NCBI GenBank assembly: GCA_964059195.1
Contig: CAXKWD010000006.1
Span: 133,802,539 to 133,866,538 of the forward strand
Direction: 5' to 3'
Length of the DNA: 64,000 bases
Source: Ectobius pallidus
Lineage: Eukaryota; Arthropoda; Insecta; Blattodea; Ectobiidae
Within the stretch, counting starts at the first letter, position 1, and each line of letters starts with the position of its first letter. This document shows positions 1 to 12,252 of this stretch, one piece after another. A program made the translations under genes and the position numbers. The notes beneath the pieces are model-generated. The model did no database searches. It was not told where the DNA came from and saw only the letters and a list, made by a program, of their open reading frames with translations.

Positions 1-884
1 TCAAATCCCATTAACGTCACACATGCCCGTTTCTCCCTATTCGACGAAGTAAAAAATATTGGTAGCTATTTTCCCCATTTCTCCAAATCTTCACAGTTAG
101 CCATGATACGAAACCAAGAGACTTCCCGTTACATATTGGACAGAAACCCATCCCGTTTTCATCGGTTATGTTAAAATAGTCATCCACCATACACCAAGTC
201 TAAGCCAAACGAGCCCCAGATTACTAATTTCTGTTCCTTTTTATGTGGACTTTAATTTAAATCGATTCCAAGTCCATTTAACAAAATATGAGGCTATACC
301 CGATTTTTAGGTAATGCAGCTTAAGCTTATAGATAAGATAATTTTTTACAAAATGTTCGAGAAAGAAATGTATATTTTTTACAGGTTTTGTGGTATATGC
401 ACTTTTTTAATTTGCTTAATAGCCTTCTCCATTTACATAGTATAGTCCTATGCAGTAAATCTTTCTTAAAAGACATAAACAATAGCTGCATAAACAATGT
501 GGTTCTTTTTTGCAAATTAATTATGAACTTGGGTAGTAAACTCGGACATAACAGAAAAAGAAAACATAGCCTTAACTAGAGTGAATATATTTTATTCTTG
601 CATCCCACAGAGCAGGAAAATTAAAGCGATTCTCATATGAAGAAATTAATTGCCGGAACATGAACTGCAGAGGAGTTGGCGTTCCAACCATTGCAGTAAT
701 TTCCCATCGGACTACCTGCAACAACGAATGAATCGGAGCGAAAAAGAGTGGAGAGATTTCAAGTGTTTCATCAGCTACACGGAGATAATAAGAGCGATAA
801 AACATTTTATGAAAGATTCATGTGACTTTCTGTGCCCTAAGCTTGGATCTTGCCATTTTCTCGCTATTCATCACGGCACAGAGT
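1..884. other. Unassigned AT-rich stretch, no supported gene
   Basis: I see no recognisable gene or repeat. Overlapping open frames lie on both strands around 572-913 (77 codons on minus, 87 on plus), but neither translation resembles a family I know and neither has splice or start context. The first 300 bases have no repeat structure that I can match elsewhere in the window. Confidence 0.4.
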
Positions 885-1372
885 GCATGGCCGTATTACT
901 TGCTATGTGTTGAGTTGTCTCAGCCCGTATGGGCGTATTACTTGATTATGTGTTGAGTTGTCTCAGCCCGTATGACCGTATTACTTGATTATGAGTTCAG
1001 TTGTCTCAGCCCGTATGGCCGCATTACTTGATCATGTGTTCAGTTGTCTCAGCCCGTATGGCCGTATTACTTGATTAGCCTATGTGTTCACTTGTCTCAG
1101 CCCGTATTGTCCGTATTACTTGATCATGTGTTCAGTTGCCTCAGCCCGTATGGCCGTATTACTTGATTATGAGTTCAGTTGTTTCAGCCCGTATGGGCGT
1201 ATTACTTGATCATGTGTTCAATTGTCTCAACCCGTATGGCCGGATTACTTGATTAGCCCATGTGTTCAGGTGTCTCAGCCCGTATGACCGTATTACTTGA
1301 TTAGCCTATGTGTTCAGTTGTCTCAGCCCGTATGGCCGTATTACTTGATTATGTGTTCAGTTGTCTCAGCCC
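885..1372 (+). repeat. 43-bp minisatellite, about 11 units
   Basis: Eleven tandem units share the core TCTCAGCCCGTATGGCCGTA followed by TTACTTGATTATGTGTTCAG. Anchor positions of the CCGTATTA motif are about 891, 933, 976, 1019, 1062, 1111, 1154, 1197, 1240, 1288 and 1336. The period is therefore 43 bp, with three longer units of 48-49 bp. The long units carry an extra AGCCT or AGCCC just before TGTGTTC. Units differ by a few substitutions, so the array is moderately old. It breaks off inside a unit near 1372. A short open frame runs out of the array, but it is a by-product of the repeat and I do not call it a gene. Confidence 0.95.
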
Positions 1373-2900
1373 AATATCTAAGTTATGTTATGGAAACAGC
1401 GTCCAGGGGTTCTTGGCATCCACTTCAAGTTCGTTCGTAATGTCTGGAATACCAGCAGTTGCAGCACCACAACAATTTTTAATGACTCGTAATGTTTCTG
1501 AAGGTATGAACTTATTTTTTTCTGCATCGAATTGCGAGTTTTTTTTATATGCCTGTAAATCTACGGCCACAGGACTGTAACATTTAGGCCTATGCACTTA
1601 TACGGACCTTTGCCGCGATGGAATCTGAAACCTGGCCGAATAAAATTGCTTGCAGATTCTTGGTATAAATTCTATCAAAACGTGAACCATTGCTTAAGTA
1701 TTTTCATGTATGCAGAGAATGGGGGTCAAGTTGAACACTGAGGAATCTCCCATCTTCCAGTGTTCTATACACAAAACTTCAATAAATAAAGTTCTATAGT
1801 AAAAATTCTACAGTGTTTTTATTTTATCCATACCCAACCGGATCACTCTGTATTTATAGGCCTATTCACAAGTAATACGTATGAACATATTTTAAACACA
1901 AACACTAGTTCAAAGGTTTTTCAATTTAATTCTTACAAGCGAATGTCCAGATTTCCTTTTACTGATGTGTGGAAATTCCGAAAGGTGGGGTTTAAGAAAA
2001 ACTTGAAAAGCCATAATGCAATTTGTCATTAAAAATTAAAACGTTTGATGCGATTATGCAGTATTATTAATAAATGATGTTACAGTAGTACAAAATATAT
2101 AACAACTTCCACCAATATATAGCATAAATAATTATCGCTTATTTTTTAGATTAATAAAAAAAGTCATAATAAATATCTACTATTTTATGTTTTAAAACAA
2201 ACTTAAGGTAAAACACATTCAACACTGTGAAAAATTTGCTGTTAGATACGAGTTCTCTCAGGAAATAAAACGTAATCGGAAAATAAACTCCCATGTGGGC
2301 GAAAGTAAACAGGAAAACAAACGACCAATCGTTAATAATGATGAATAAAGGATCAGATGAAAAATAGAGCATTAAAACTTCCTCCTGTATAACCGGATAT
2401 TCCATAGTTTGAAAATTCCAATGTTATTTAATTAAACCATGTCTTCGTGTGGATAATATTAGACATCCTTATCTGAATCAAACTTTTGTTTAAAAACTGG
2501 TAGAGGAAGCGCTGTTCCATAATTAACATACGACAATACTTATGATTATCATTTTTTGTCCTTTTGTACTCTTATGACACTGCCAACAAGCTTTTCCTGA
2601 TATTTCAATAGAAGAACTCTTCTATGCTATGTGTAACATCTCTTTCTTGATTATACGTTTTTATGGGTATGGTAGTTATGAATATTATGGGTATGACATT
2701 TATAGGTATGGGTATCCTGTAAACATTTTTCCAAACTAATTTAATAAACATACCAAAGCAAATTCAAATAAATCAGGTAAACTGATGAAACAAAGTGAAT
2801 CATCATGGGGTGGTGGCTAGCTGGATATATGTAGATAGAAAAGAACGAAGACTGCTGAAGCTGTTATTCCAAAAGCCGTAAAATACATCTTTTTGCACGA
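1373..2900. other. Unassigned stretch; polyadenylation-like cluster near 1780
   Basis: No gene is supported. Around 1700-1850 the sequence holds overlapping AATAAA motifs (AATAAATAAAG) followed by a T-rich stretch, which would suit the 3' end of a transcript or retroelement on the plus strand. No coding sequence is visible upstream. The minus-strand frame at 2151-2405 (84 codons) is hydrophobic, but I recognise nothing in it. Confidence 0.35.
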
Positions 2901-2920
2901 CTTAACTAATTAGTGGTACT

Positions 2921-3060
2921 TACGAATGTTGTTGCCGTGGATCGTAAGTTGACATTCCCGCACGCAATCTTGTTGCTATGGAAACAAAACAAATTTCCAT
3001 GCGGTAAGAGTTTCCGTGCGGTAAGAATTTACTTACGCCTCACATCATAATACAAGCCAT
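2921..3060. repeat. Short GGTAAG-motif repeat region
   Basis: A motif of about 15 bp (TGCGGTAAGA plus TTT) occurs twice in a row near 3000-3030. Inverted CTTACG motifs sit near 2920 and 3040. The same CCGTAAG word recurs in the hairpin at 3247-3349, so the two may be parts of one older element. Confidence 0.4.
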
Positions 3061-3246
3061 TATGGACAAGGCCCCCAGGACAAATATTCGGTTCCCATAA
3101 CAACAAACACATGCGAATCACTTTCTGAAATAACCATTTATCTTCAAGAATATATATACATAATATTTTCAGGTAATATCTCAATTAATATAATTAAATT
3201 GATACAAATAATCATCGTGCAAAAAATAGCATGCAATAACTTACTC

Positions 3247-3349
3247 GTGCCGTAAGCGCATAACGGATCTCGGAAAATTGAAAAAACTCTGCGCGAGCGC
3301 CTCGTTTTTTCAAACTCTTTCCTCGATCCATATGCATCGCTTACGGCAC
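3247..3349. repeat. 103-bp imperfect hairpin, MITE-like
   Basis: The outer arms GTGCCGTAAGCG (3247-3258) and CGCTTACGGCAC (3338-3349) are perfect reverse complements. Further in, CGGATCTCGG pairs imperfectly with CCTCGATCC, and TTGAAAAAAC pairs perfectly with GTTTTTTCAA. The whole block can fold into one long stem with a small GC-rich loop (CTCTGCGCGAGCGCCTC). There is no coding capacity. It is either a foldback MITE or a hairpin-forming transcript. I see no clear target duplication. Confidence 0.7.
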
Positions 3350-3857
3350 TTGTATCGCAATATACTATAACGTGGGATCCGAACTACGGTGGGCCGCCAT
3401 GTAATATCTACTGTAATTATCTACTTTTCTACTACAACATTTGCATAAAGTGAATTCAAGTTGAGCAGTATGAGTATCATATAGGCCTAGTTACAGAAAC
3501 CAACCCTTTTTTTTTGCCATTGACGTGATATCTACTAACCAAGAGTATCCTCCGGCGAGGGAAGTTTATTTTCTTCAAGAGCAACATACTCGAAACTTTG
3601 ATAAACTTCTCTGTGAAATTGTCAGAATTATATCTTTACTCTAGAAACTACGGAACAAGAGCCCTCTCTTGATATAACTTAAACCCGTTGTGTATACATC
3701 CCCGAGTTATAAAAATGATGCCATGATGGATCTGTGCTTAGCTCTTGCTTCAACCTTGTTACTATCCAGTCTTCTCATCCTTTGTATTCCATACTACAAT
3801 TCCATCGCAGAGATAAAAAATATTCGTTCTTTGCTTTTATTTTCTCTCTGATAACCA

Positions 3858-4215
3858 GGACCCGGATTTTTGGGTTTTTATAAGCCCTATGTTAGTTTTT
3901 TAAACATATTAAAATAGTTTTATTTTAGTCTTTTTCATTTTCAGACAACCTTTTTTTTTATGTTTCATTTCAATAAGTAGGCTACAATAAACACACTGAA
4001 ATAAATACGTTAATTTTATTTTTACTTACAGTTTCCATAAGCTCTGAACCACAAAACTACAGGAATATTTTTTGCTTAATTTTCAACAGTTTATAGTTTG
4101 TTGAACACAATTCTGGAACTATCCTATCATTTCCAACACCAGTACATAAACTCAATAAGTTTTTTTTTTTCAATTATTCAACCAACTTTTAGAATGCTTT
4201 TAAACTGAAAGTGTA
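3858..4215 (+). repeat. Unclassified dispersed repeat, copy A
   Basis: This segment matches the reverse complement of 19275-19640 over roughly 350 bp. Shared landmarks, in order, are CCGGATTT near the start, GTTTTTTAAACATATTAAAA, then TTTTATTTTAGT, TTGCTTAATTTT, CAATTATTCAACCAA and AAGTGTAAGCTTCT. Divergence is substantial and includes indels. No reading frame, inverted termini or tail is visible, so I cannot place it in a class. Confidence 0.75.
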
Positions 4216-6001
4216 AGCTTCTTGAGAATCCCTTTGATTTCCTTCTAAAGAGCTCGGGGATTTTGGTTCACTAACGATTTCTTTACCGAGACAACGGGGT
4301 ACAAAGTGACAAAATGACAAAATGCAATGCTATATTTCTGTTGCAAATGTACTGACATCAATGAGAAAGATGCAAAATGTAGGCAGATGTTTAAAAAGGT
4401 AGACGAATAATAATAATTAGATTGAAGGCATATTATTAATTTGTTAAATATTTTATCGTATTTTAATTTTAAAATCAGTTTGTCATTTTTAGTTTATGGC
4501 ACCTATTTAGTCATATTTAGTTTTTATAAGATTGGACTATGTGACTGCCATGTCAATGGAACGGATAATTATGTTAAAATATCACAGAACTATATTGCCT
4601 CATAGTTAAAGGATTATGAGATAGCTTTTTCTGTATGTAATGTTGAAAAAGTCCATTCTGAAGACACAATAGGGACAATGAAAATCTCCTAAACATGACC
4701 AGTAGGAAATAAAATGCCAAACAATTTTTACAAATTCAAAATAAAAATAGGCTATTTTTATTCGTTTTCAGGTGAGATGATTTTGTACTACATTCATGAA
4801 GTAAGGTAAAATCCCCAGAGAGTAAAAAATTTGAAATTAACTAGGAAATTTTTATAAAATAACTGATTTCCATAATAGATAAATATTTTCATATATTAAG
4901 ACAAATAACTGAACCCATTAAAGCTTGCAACCTGACCATTATGCAAATTTTGTGGCGACACATATGTACGTCAGTAGCAGTGTAAATGTTAATTTTATTT
5001 AAGCTATGAAAAAATGTACGGTACTTAAGAATTCAAACAGCCTAAGGAGCAGTAGATTCCCGTCTTAAAACAACAATAACAACAAAGACCAAGTAAATTT
5101 AATTTTTTTGTATCCTAATCTTGGACAAATAGAAGCTGAACTCCCACTAAGTTCAAGATTGCTTCATATCACGTACAATCTGTGGTCGATTGTGCTTATA
5201 AGTACTATATATCGCGTCTGTTCTTAATTCATACTTGTGTGCTTTCATTCATGCCAGCTTATGAAAGGTGTTCTTTATCCACTATTTCTATAGAGAAAAT
5301 AAAACTAAAGATGGGGAAAAACCGAAAATACAACGTTGGGGGAAAGGCTCAGTTAGAATGATTGGCCTTTTGAAGGCTTCTTTTACACTTCGTCTGCAAG
5401 AAGTGACTTACACTTTGTAAAGAATCAAAACAATTGAAAATCTCGTAGGAGCGGAGAGATTTTTCTACGGCTTCATTCCCAGTGGAGGGAAAAGAAGCTG
5501 CTGTTCTGAATTCAACGGCTCTTTCAGAAATTTCTGTTTGAAAACATGAAACGTGTTTTTTGTTTCATAAATTTTCTTTGAAAAGATGCTGGGAAATACT
5601 CATTGCAAACTATTATCATGTTAAAAATCTTTATACTGACAGGGGAAACTGTTGGCGATCCTGTAAAATTTAGTTTTATAATATTTCAGCTGATATTAAT
5701 TTTTTAAATGAACATGATAAAGGATTAAATAATGACAATGAACCATGGTTAGTAATTAACCAGTTCGGCATTTGAGTTTACAACTGGGTAATCATGGAAA
5801 AAAATAATTACATTAGCCGGCGTGTCCAAAATGCTATCAGTAAAGAAAGTTACTTAGTGCATTACATCTGACTTTATTTGAGTTTTGTAGCCTTCACGAT
5901 TTTATTCGAAACGTGGCATTGACGTAATTATATTGCAAAATATGGTACGGGCATATTACGTATTATAATAAATTATACTTAGAGCTAAAATTTTTTATGA
6001 T
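4216..6001. other. Unassigned AT-rich stretch
   Basis: I found no gene, RNA gene or repeat with a partner in the window. The stretch is AT-rich with homopolymer runs and only very short open frames. Confidence 0.4.
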
Positions 6002-6870
6002 GGTAGAGGAAGAAATGTGTTTGACATCAGATTTTTACTTCCTCTGCCCGTACCATAGGTACTATAGGTAGAGGAAGTATTGTTTTCGACCCTAAAATTC
6101 GAAGTTGAGTTTTTAGCATATATACACGTTTCAAGGCCCCCTGAATCCAAAAATACTATTTTTGGAAACATGTCTGTGTGTCTGTGTGTCTGTGTGGAAA
6201 ATATCTGTGAACAAGCTAGCTCCAAAACGGAAAATCGTATGAAAACAAAATTTCGTATTTGGGTCAGGTACCTTCTGAAGATGTGAGGATAAGATTGGCG
6301 ACTATTTTCTCTTATTTTTAAGGGGACTTTACATGAAGAAATTTTCGTTTTTCGCGATTTTCTCGAAAACGGCTCTAACGATTTTCTTTAAAATTTGCAC
6401 ATGTGTTTCTTTTACTGAGAGCTAAAACTTTTATTTGAAACTTTTTTTCGAAAAAATTCTCTGAGGGTAGTTACAAGCCACCCACTGTTCACCCACTGTT
6501 TGTAGAAATTTTGTCTTGCGTGATGAACAACTGAATACACGCTCTTTCATGGCCTCTTATTCTATAAAAGAATGTAAAGTGAGAAAGTTGTATTGTTGGC
6601 CATGCATAGAGTAAATATATGAGGGAAATATTCGATGAAGTTCGGAAATTATTCCTTACGGCGGAAAGTTCAATAAACGTCTGCAGTCACTTGTTCTTTT
6701 TTTTTTTAAGTTTGTTATATAGCCTTGCGCTTTTAGTCGCATCATTGAAAGAAGAGGTATTTTATAGGATAATTAGCGTAAAATTGTGTTTTGAGATTCT
6801 GTAAAAGGATATGTGAATACTACTTTTATTTGGGCAGAGGAAGTTATGTGACATTCACATCAGATTTTTT
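6002..6870. repeat. Composite repeat flanked by GAGGAAG direct repeats
   Basis: A segment reading GGTAGAGGAAG and then TGACATCAGATTTTTAC at 6002-6036 is echoed at 6832-6869 by GGGCAGAGGAAG and then CACATCAGATTTTT. An inner palindromic pair (CTTCCTCT ... AGAGGAAG) lies at 6035-6075. Between them are a TCTGTGTG microsatellite-like stretch (6173-6200) and a block with CTCGAAAACGGCTCTAACGA (about 6362-6381). A similar inverted theme occurs at 46440-46850. No coding sequence is recognisable. This is probably an old transposon family, class unknown. Confidence 0.5.
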
Positions 6871-7289
6871 TTAGTTGTAGATATTGTAATGCTTAACTAA
6901 CTCAGGAACTATTAAAATACATCCAAATCACCCTCTAGACCTCACACGGCCTTCCTCTTTACAACTATACTTGCTGGTTATTGAATATTTCCTTATAGTT
7001 ACTGAGCGTTATTATTTAGTATCTTGAAGGGATTCTTAATTGATAATATTATGTAATTTCAAATGTGTTATATGTAAAATGTCATAAAGGCTATGCTAAG
7101 CTGAGTGGCATAGCATATAGACGCAAAGAAGAATTGTCTGGGTTTTTCTTTCCTGCTTACAAAATAATTTACTCTAAGTTTAAAAATTAATTTAAACTCC
7201 CTCATTGAGACAATATTTACAATGTTCTAAGAGCCTATTATTGAAGCTTCGAACGTCTGGAAGATAAACAATATATATAATTCTAATCT

Positions 7290-8470
7290 CTTATTAAAAT
7301 TAATTACACCTTAAAATTGCTGGAAGATGTTTGTGTTAAAAAAGAGACTAGCTCTGATGTGAGAGGCCTGTGGAGTTTAGCCTATTAGGAGATGCAACTT
7401 GCACAAAAAAATAATCGTTTTAGACCTGGGATTTTAGGCTCTAAAAAAATTAGTTTTAGGCACCTAAAATGGGCATTTAAAACAAGTAAATAAGCTTTTG
7501 AAAGAGGAAACTAGGCACTTAAAATAGGCTTTAAAAATGTGTAAGTAGATGGAAAATAGACTTTAAAATATTACAATATTACACATAAACTGTAACACGG
7601 TCTTTTTTTACCGCAAGAAAAGTGGTATACCTATTCTTAACCAAATTAACTGCAAGATTAGGCATCACGAACTATATTCACATAAACACTGGTGACTTGA
7701 CACAGTAGTCCTTCCTCCTTAATCCTCCCCCTCCCCCGTCAGTCAGCATTCCTTTAGCGACAATTGTTTTGAATAATCAAGTTTCTGTGAAAAACCCACC
7801 TCTGCTGTTCTGATTTGCATTGAGGGATGTCCATTATAAGATTGTAAAAATTACATAAGTTTAATTTTATTTAAAATGTACAAAATAGGCATTTTAGGCA
7901 CTAAAATAGTAAAATAGGCTCTAAAGGTCCAAATTGGCATTTTAGTCACTATAAAACTCTATAAATGTAAGTGATTTATCATGAAACGTCCATATATTTA
8001 AAAATTTTCATGTTGTTTCATAAGGAACAAAATAGGCATTTGCCTTATTTTATTTATTTATTTATTTATTTATTTTATTTATTTATTTATTTATATTTAT
8101 ACAAAATATTTATACAAAACAAAACAAGACCACCCGAATGAGCATGCGCTCGTGCTCGGGCACAGTTCAGCCATTTACATTACAAAATACAAATTACAAA
8201 ATACATAAAGAAAATATAATTAAATAAAAACCTAAAAAATAATTATTTTTTTGTGCAAGTTGCATTTCCTTAATATCCCAGGTTTACTTATAACGACTGG
8301 ATGGTACACAAACCAATCGATCCTCGTACTAAAATTACTTTTATGTATGTTTAATGAAGACCTTAAAATGGCTGGGAGATGTATGTGCTAGAAAAATGAG
8401 AATAGCTGTTCTTGTGGGAGGAATACACAGAGTTTAATAGGAGATGAAACGTGGAAAAATTCTATAATTT
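7290..8470. repeat. Degenerate direct duplication enclosing TTAGGCA-type repeat
   Basis: About 130 bp at 7290-7420 is echoed at 8345-8470. Shared words in order are CCTTAAAAT, GCTGGAAGATGT / GCTGGGAGATGT, GAGTTTA and TAGGAGATG. Between them, 7425-8045 is built from repeated GGCATTTTAGGCAC and AAAATAGGC words. An inverted pair, GATGCAACTTGCACAAAAAA (7392) and its complement (near 8245), also brackets the middle. This looks like nested copies of one AT-rich family interrupted by the LINE tail at 8041-8210. Confidence 0.55.
8041..8210 (-). mobile_element. LINE 3' end with (AAAT)n tail, minus strand
   Basis: Read on the minus strand, a 3' untranslated end containing GGCTGAACTGTGCCCGAGCA, then a GC-rich stem (GAGCGCATGCTC), is followed by an AAAT microsatellite at 8041-8092. 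The same layout is seen in plus orientation at 29560-29790 (GACTGAACTGACCCCGAACA, then GCTCATGCGGGG). Only the 3' end is present, as expected for a 5'-truncated insertion. No coding part remains. Confidence 0.6.
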
Positions 8471-10285
8471 TTTATGTGAAACGGGATACGTGGACTTCAC
8501 AAGAGCAAAAATATTGGATGAAACCTACATATAGTTTAATTCACTTTTATCCATACTGCTGAACGTATTTTAAATTAATTACGCCGTGAATCCCTAAGAA
8601 TGTAAAAATTCTATTTTCATCTGATCAATGTTTATATTATATTACTGCATTTCATTCCATTTTACCTCATTTATGGGAAGCCGAATAGTCTATTCACATA
8701 CAAAATAGCTTTAACAGAGCACTTGATTAAAACCAATTTAATTAAAAAATAACTGTAGTATCCTACCCGGTAACTAAAATAATGCCGAGAGTAGATCGTC
8801 TGCATATAAAGAGGACACTTGACTGAATCCAGTTCTAGTGGGATACTGGTACGATAATTTTCAAAGGATATAATATTATAGCTACAATTAACAAATATTG
8901 TAACTTTTTAATTCGAATATTTCAAATTACATTCCGTAAGAGACCAAGAACAACAGAACTGAGGGAATGCTAACGTTAAAAACTCGGGCCTGCAAAATTA
9001 CACGAAAAACGGGGGGGGGGGACTTATGTAAATATTACAGCACAGTAATTCAGAAAACGAAAAATTACATCTTAAATTAAAAGAAATTGTCCAGTGTCTT
9101 TTGAAAATCTACTTAAATTTAGCATTGTAGAGCCTATTTCAGTACTGATGAAAACAAAACACATATTTCGTTACATTAACAAAATCACGTTTTAACGAAA
9201 ACTTCAGAGTTCACACTACAATGGACTACAATGTTCGCATAAAAGGTTTTACCAAAAACAAAGAGCTGTTTTTCTTAGCAATTCACCTAAAACATGGCTA
9301 ATTTCGGGGATACGAGGTATTTCTTCTTCTAAATTATCACGTCACATCCTCTTCATTGTCTTGCATCGTTACAAGTTTTTCAAGAATTCAATACAAGTTT
9401 GCTTTATATTACAGTGTGGTCCAACTGTTTTCGGGTGAAGTGCCAGATGATATTTTCAAGATTAAATCGTCAGCAGGAATAATTATTTTCTATTATATAA
9501 TTATCACAAATTAAATTAAATTATATTATAAATAATATTGTTATTATTATAAAATGGGAAGAAAATATAATATATCAAACTAGATTGTCTTAGAAGCCCA
9601 TTTTACAAACTGAAATAATACAAAATAAAAAAAAATAACATACAAAATTTAGCTACTTGTTCGTTTAATAGGCCTACAGGTTCAGTATCTAATTCCATTT
9701 GAGTAATGGCAAGCCGCAGTAAATCGTACTTAGCTTAAAATCACGAAATACCTGGAAAAATATAGCACACATTAATAATCCATTGAAATATAAGTGGTGA
9801 TTTTCCCCCTCTGAAATAATTATTAAAATTTGAGTTAGTAGTTTCCGGTTTTTCCGATAGGAAGTTGAAGTAGGCCTATATTATTGTACGAGACGAGAAA
9901 TGCAACGTTCTCTTTTACGCGCTTGTTTGTTGTTTCAGTTACTAATTTTGGCACGAATGCAGATTGTTAATTTTAAAATACTCTTGTTTTTCGGAGTCTA
10001 CTTTAATGGAACTCCAGGTGTCTTAATACTTAATGGAAATTTAGATTTTATTCTTCTGCAGAGAGCGATAACTCGGTTGAAAATTCCTGGCGCATGTAGA
10101 CTAATCTGAATGCAAATAGCAAGGGAGTGGTTCCCATTAAAGTTGGCGCAACTTTTAATTAACAACAAATAGTACCTGTACTCAAATAAAATATGTACGT
10201 ATCGTTTTAATTCGTATCCCTACAAACTAAACTAGGCAATGTAATTGCACTTTACTTACGAAACAAATTATATGCAGACTATTCA
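8471..10285. other. Unassigned AT-rich stretch
   Basis: No gene or matched repeat is seen. It includes a G homopolymer near 9011-9021. The 69-codon open frame at 9900-10109 resembles no known protein. Confidence 0.4.
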
Positions 10286-10289
10286 AATT

Positions 10290-10440
10290 CAGATTCAAAT
10301 TTTATTGAACAATTGAGTCAAATTCGAACATCTTAAATTTACAATTTTACACTGTTATTTTCAACACAACAAGAAACTGACTGATAGGCTACTGCGTGTG
10401 CCCGGGAATGTAGTTAGCAAAAACTACTTTAAAAATTTTG
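10290..10440 (-). mobile_element. LINE 3' end with TTTGAAT-type tail, minus strand
   Basis: On the minus strand a 3' UTR-like segment ends in AATAAAATTTGAATCTGAAT and a short TTTGAATC repeat. It carries the GC-rich word CCCGGGCACACGCAGTAG, comparable in position to the stem seen in the other LINE ends here. No coding sequence remains. Confidence 0.5.
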
Positions 10441-10546
10441 TTAAAATGTTATGAAAATTAATTCAAGTATGGTATGCTACTTTTTAACATTTTAATCTCA
10501 AGTAGAGTTTTTCATGAATTGGTTATAATTTTGTGTGCTTCTATCT

Positions 10547-10620
10547 CAGTGCTTTAGTTGGAAAAACATATTTGAGGGGACTCTCCTATACTACGGTAGC
10601 TTCCATAAAGAAGGGCACTA
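10547..10620 (+). mobile_element. hAT MITE left end, truncated
   Basis: Begins CAGTGCTTTAGTTGGAAAA and continues with ATATTTGAGGGGACTC. This matches the left end of the complete hAT MITE at 13326-13708. No matching right terminus occurs downstream, so only a fragment survives. Confidence 0.65.
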
Positions 10621-10817
10621 CAGAGAATGAAAGTTTTTAGGGTGTTTTGACATTATTAAGACTAAAATTCCGGCAATTTTTCGTAAATCGTATAGCATTT
10701 TTTTTTTACATATATTTTACTGCATTTACCAGTAGCCTACCCTTGATGCTATAGGCACTCAAAATTCGATTCCCAGTTTTCACAATAAATTCACTTTGAG
10801 ATCTCCCAAGGGACTAA

Positions 10818-10990
10818 AACTACTAATAAAATATGTATCTGCCAGGTGAATCGTCTGTCTGTGTCTTTCTTCGAATAGGATAGCTTAAAAACGAAAAATC
10901 ATATAAATTGAGAATTTATATTTAGATGAAATGTCTTCCTGTGATAAGATACGAAGCATGTCAACGACTTTTTTCTTACTCTTATGATGT
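10818..10990 (+). repeat. Dispersed-repeat fragment (GTCTGTCTGTGTC type)
   Basis: ACTACTAATAAAATATG followed by TCGTCTGTCTGTGTCTTTC and GCTTAAAAACGAAAAATCAT resembles the leader of dispersed elements at 38011-38170 and 60960-61110 (short TAATAAA head, then a degenerate 'add-and-fold' leader). No coding part is present. Assignment to Helitron or another class would be a guess. Confidence 0.3.
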
Positions 10991-11679
10991 ATGTCTGCAT
11001 GTACATGTATGTATGTATGTATGCGTATGTATACAATTCCACGTCATGTAGTTAACATCTGGAAACAATTTCAACTAGACGTGCAGAAGCTGAAGAATCT
11101 AGTTCTTCTTGCTTTGAAGGGATCACTGTATATTTATAGGCATCACTGTTATAATTTGACATAGTGTTTTATAATTCTGTAGATTTCTGCTATATATGTT
11201 AATGCTTAATGTTTAACAATTCATTTATAGATAAGATTACGTTGTATATTATACTTTGTCACTAGGCAGCCTACAGTGGTCGCTCCACTGGGACCATAGG
11301 GCCTTCGTCTAGAGGATTCATTGAAGATGACTAATTTAGTTACACTTATTTTCCCAGAGAGGACAGAGAGAAAGGTGATAAGCCCATCGCTCGCCTGAAC
11401 GACACTCCGAAAGGAAACTAAAGTGGCCGAGGAATATCGACCAAATGCTCTTATTTAGGCTTGGAGTTCTTATCGTGCTATGAATCTACGACACGAGACC
11501 TCCTGCTTTAAGTCCCTCCGGGAGGTTTAAGATTTTTAGTTCCTGAAAAATCCATCGACCGTCGCCGAGTTTGAAACCCCGATCTTGGAATTTAGAGGCG
11601 GACACAAGCAGTGACCGAATAGCGAATAATTAGTGCTGAATAATTTAGGTTTGGATAGTTACCGGCATTAACTTTAAAA

Positions 11680-11850
11680 GTAGTAGTAGTAGTGTGTATT
11701 TATTTCTCACAAAAAAATTCTCACATATAAACCACATTATTTACATTAACCGGCGCACGGGTCGGTGTCGACCATACGTGCTCACTGCATACACTTAAAT
11801 TATTACCCCATAAAGACCCAATTGAAAAAAAAACTATAACCTTAAAAGTA
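11680..11850 (-). mobile_element. LINE 3' end with (TAC)n tail, minus strand
   Basis: Read on the minus strand, a GC-rich 3' UTR word (GACCCGTGCGCCGG) is followed by GAGAAATAAATACACAC and an ACT trinucleotide tail (GTAGTAGTAGTAGT on plus near 11680-11693). The architecture is the same as the LINE 3' ends at 8041-8210 and 18180-18320. No coding sequence is retained. Confidence 0.55.
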
Positions 11851-12252
11851 ATGGACGTGCATCATGTTGCTTTACATTACAAATGAGAAATTCACTAGGG
11901 AAATTGTAACTTAGCTGTTCCCTCCTTAACCTGATGTGTAATTATTAGGGATGGCATTTGATGATTTTGCATCTTTCTTGTATAAAAGTTAAAAGATAGC
12001 TCGAATATATACCGGTATAAATGTGTATCATGAATTAATTGATCAAATAAGGGCAACTTGTTTTTGCATTATGTTGCTTTATTTTGCATTTTTCATCATT
12101 TTCAAGAGATAGGTCATTTTTTGGCAATTATTAGGTCATTTTCGGAATTTTTAGGTCATTTTTCAGTGGAGGCAGAGAGGAAGCAAATCGTTACTTTCAG
12201 ACAACAGACTAGTTTTAATTTGAGAATCTCCGCCAAGTGTTCATAGTTCGAT

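Noticed and set aside
2151..2405. 84-codon hydrophobic minus-strand frame as a chemoreceptor fragment
   Set aside because: Hydrophobicity follows from AT-rich codons. No receptor signature or splice context was found.
8041..8092. TTTA microsatellite considered as a stand-alone repeat
   Set aside because: It sits exactly at the 3' end of a minus-strand LINE tail, so it is recorded as that tail.
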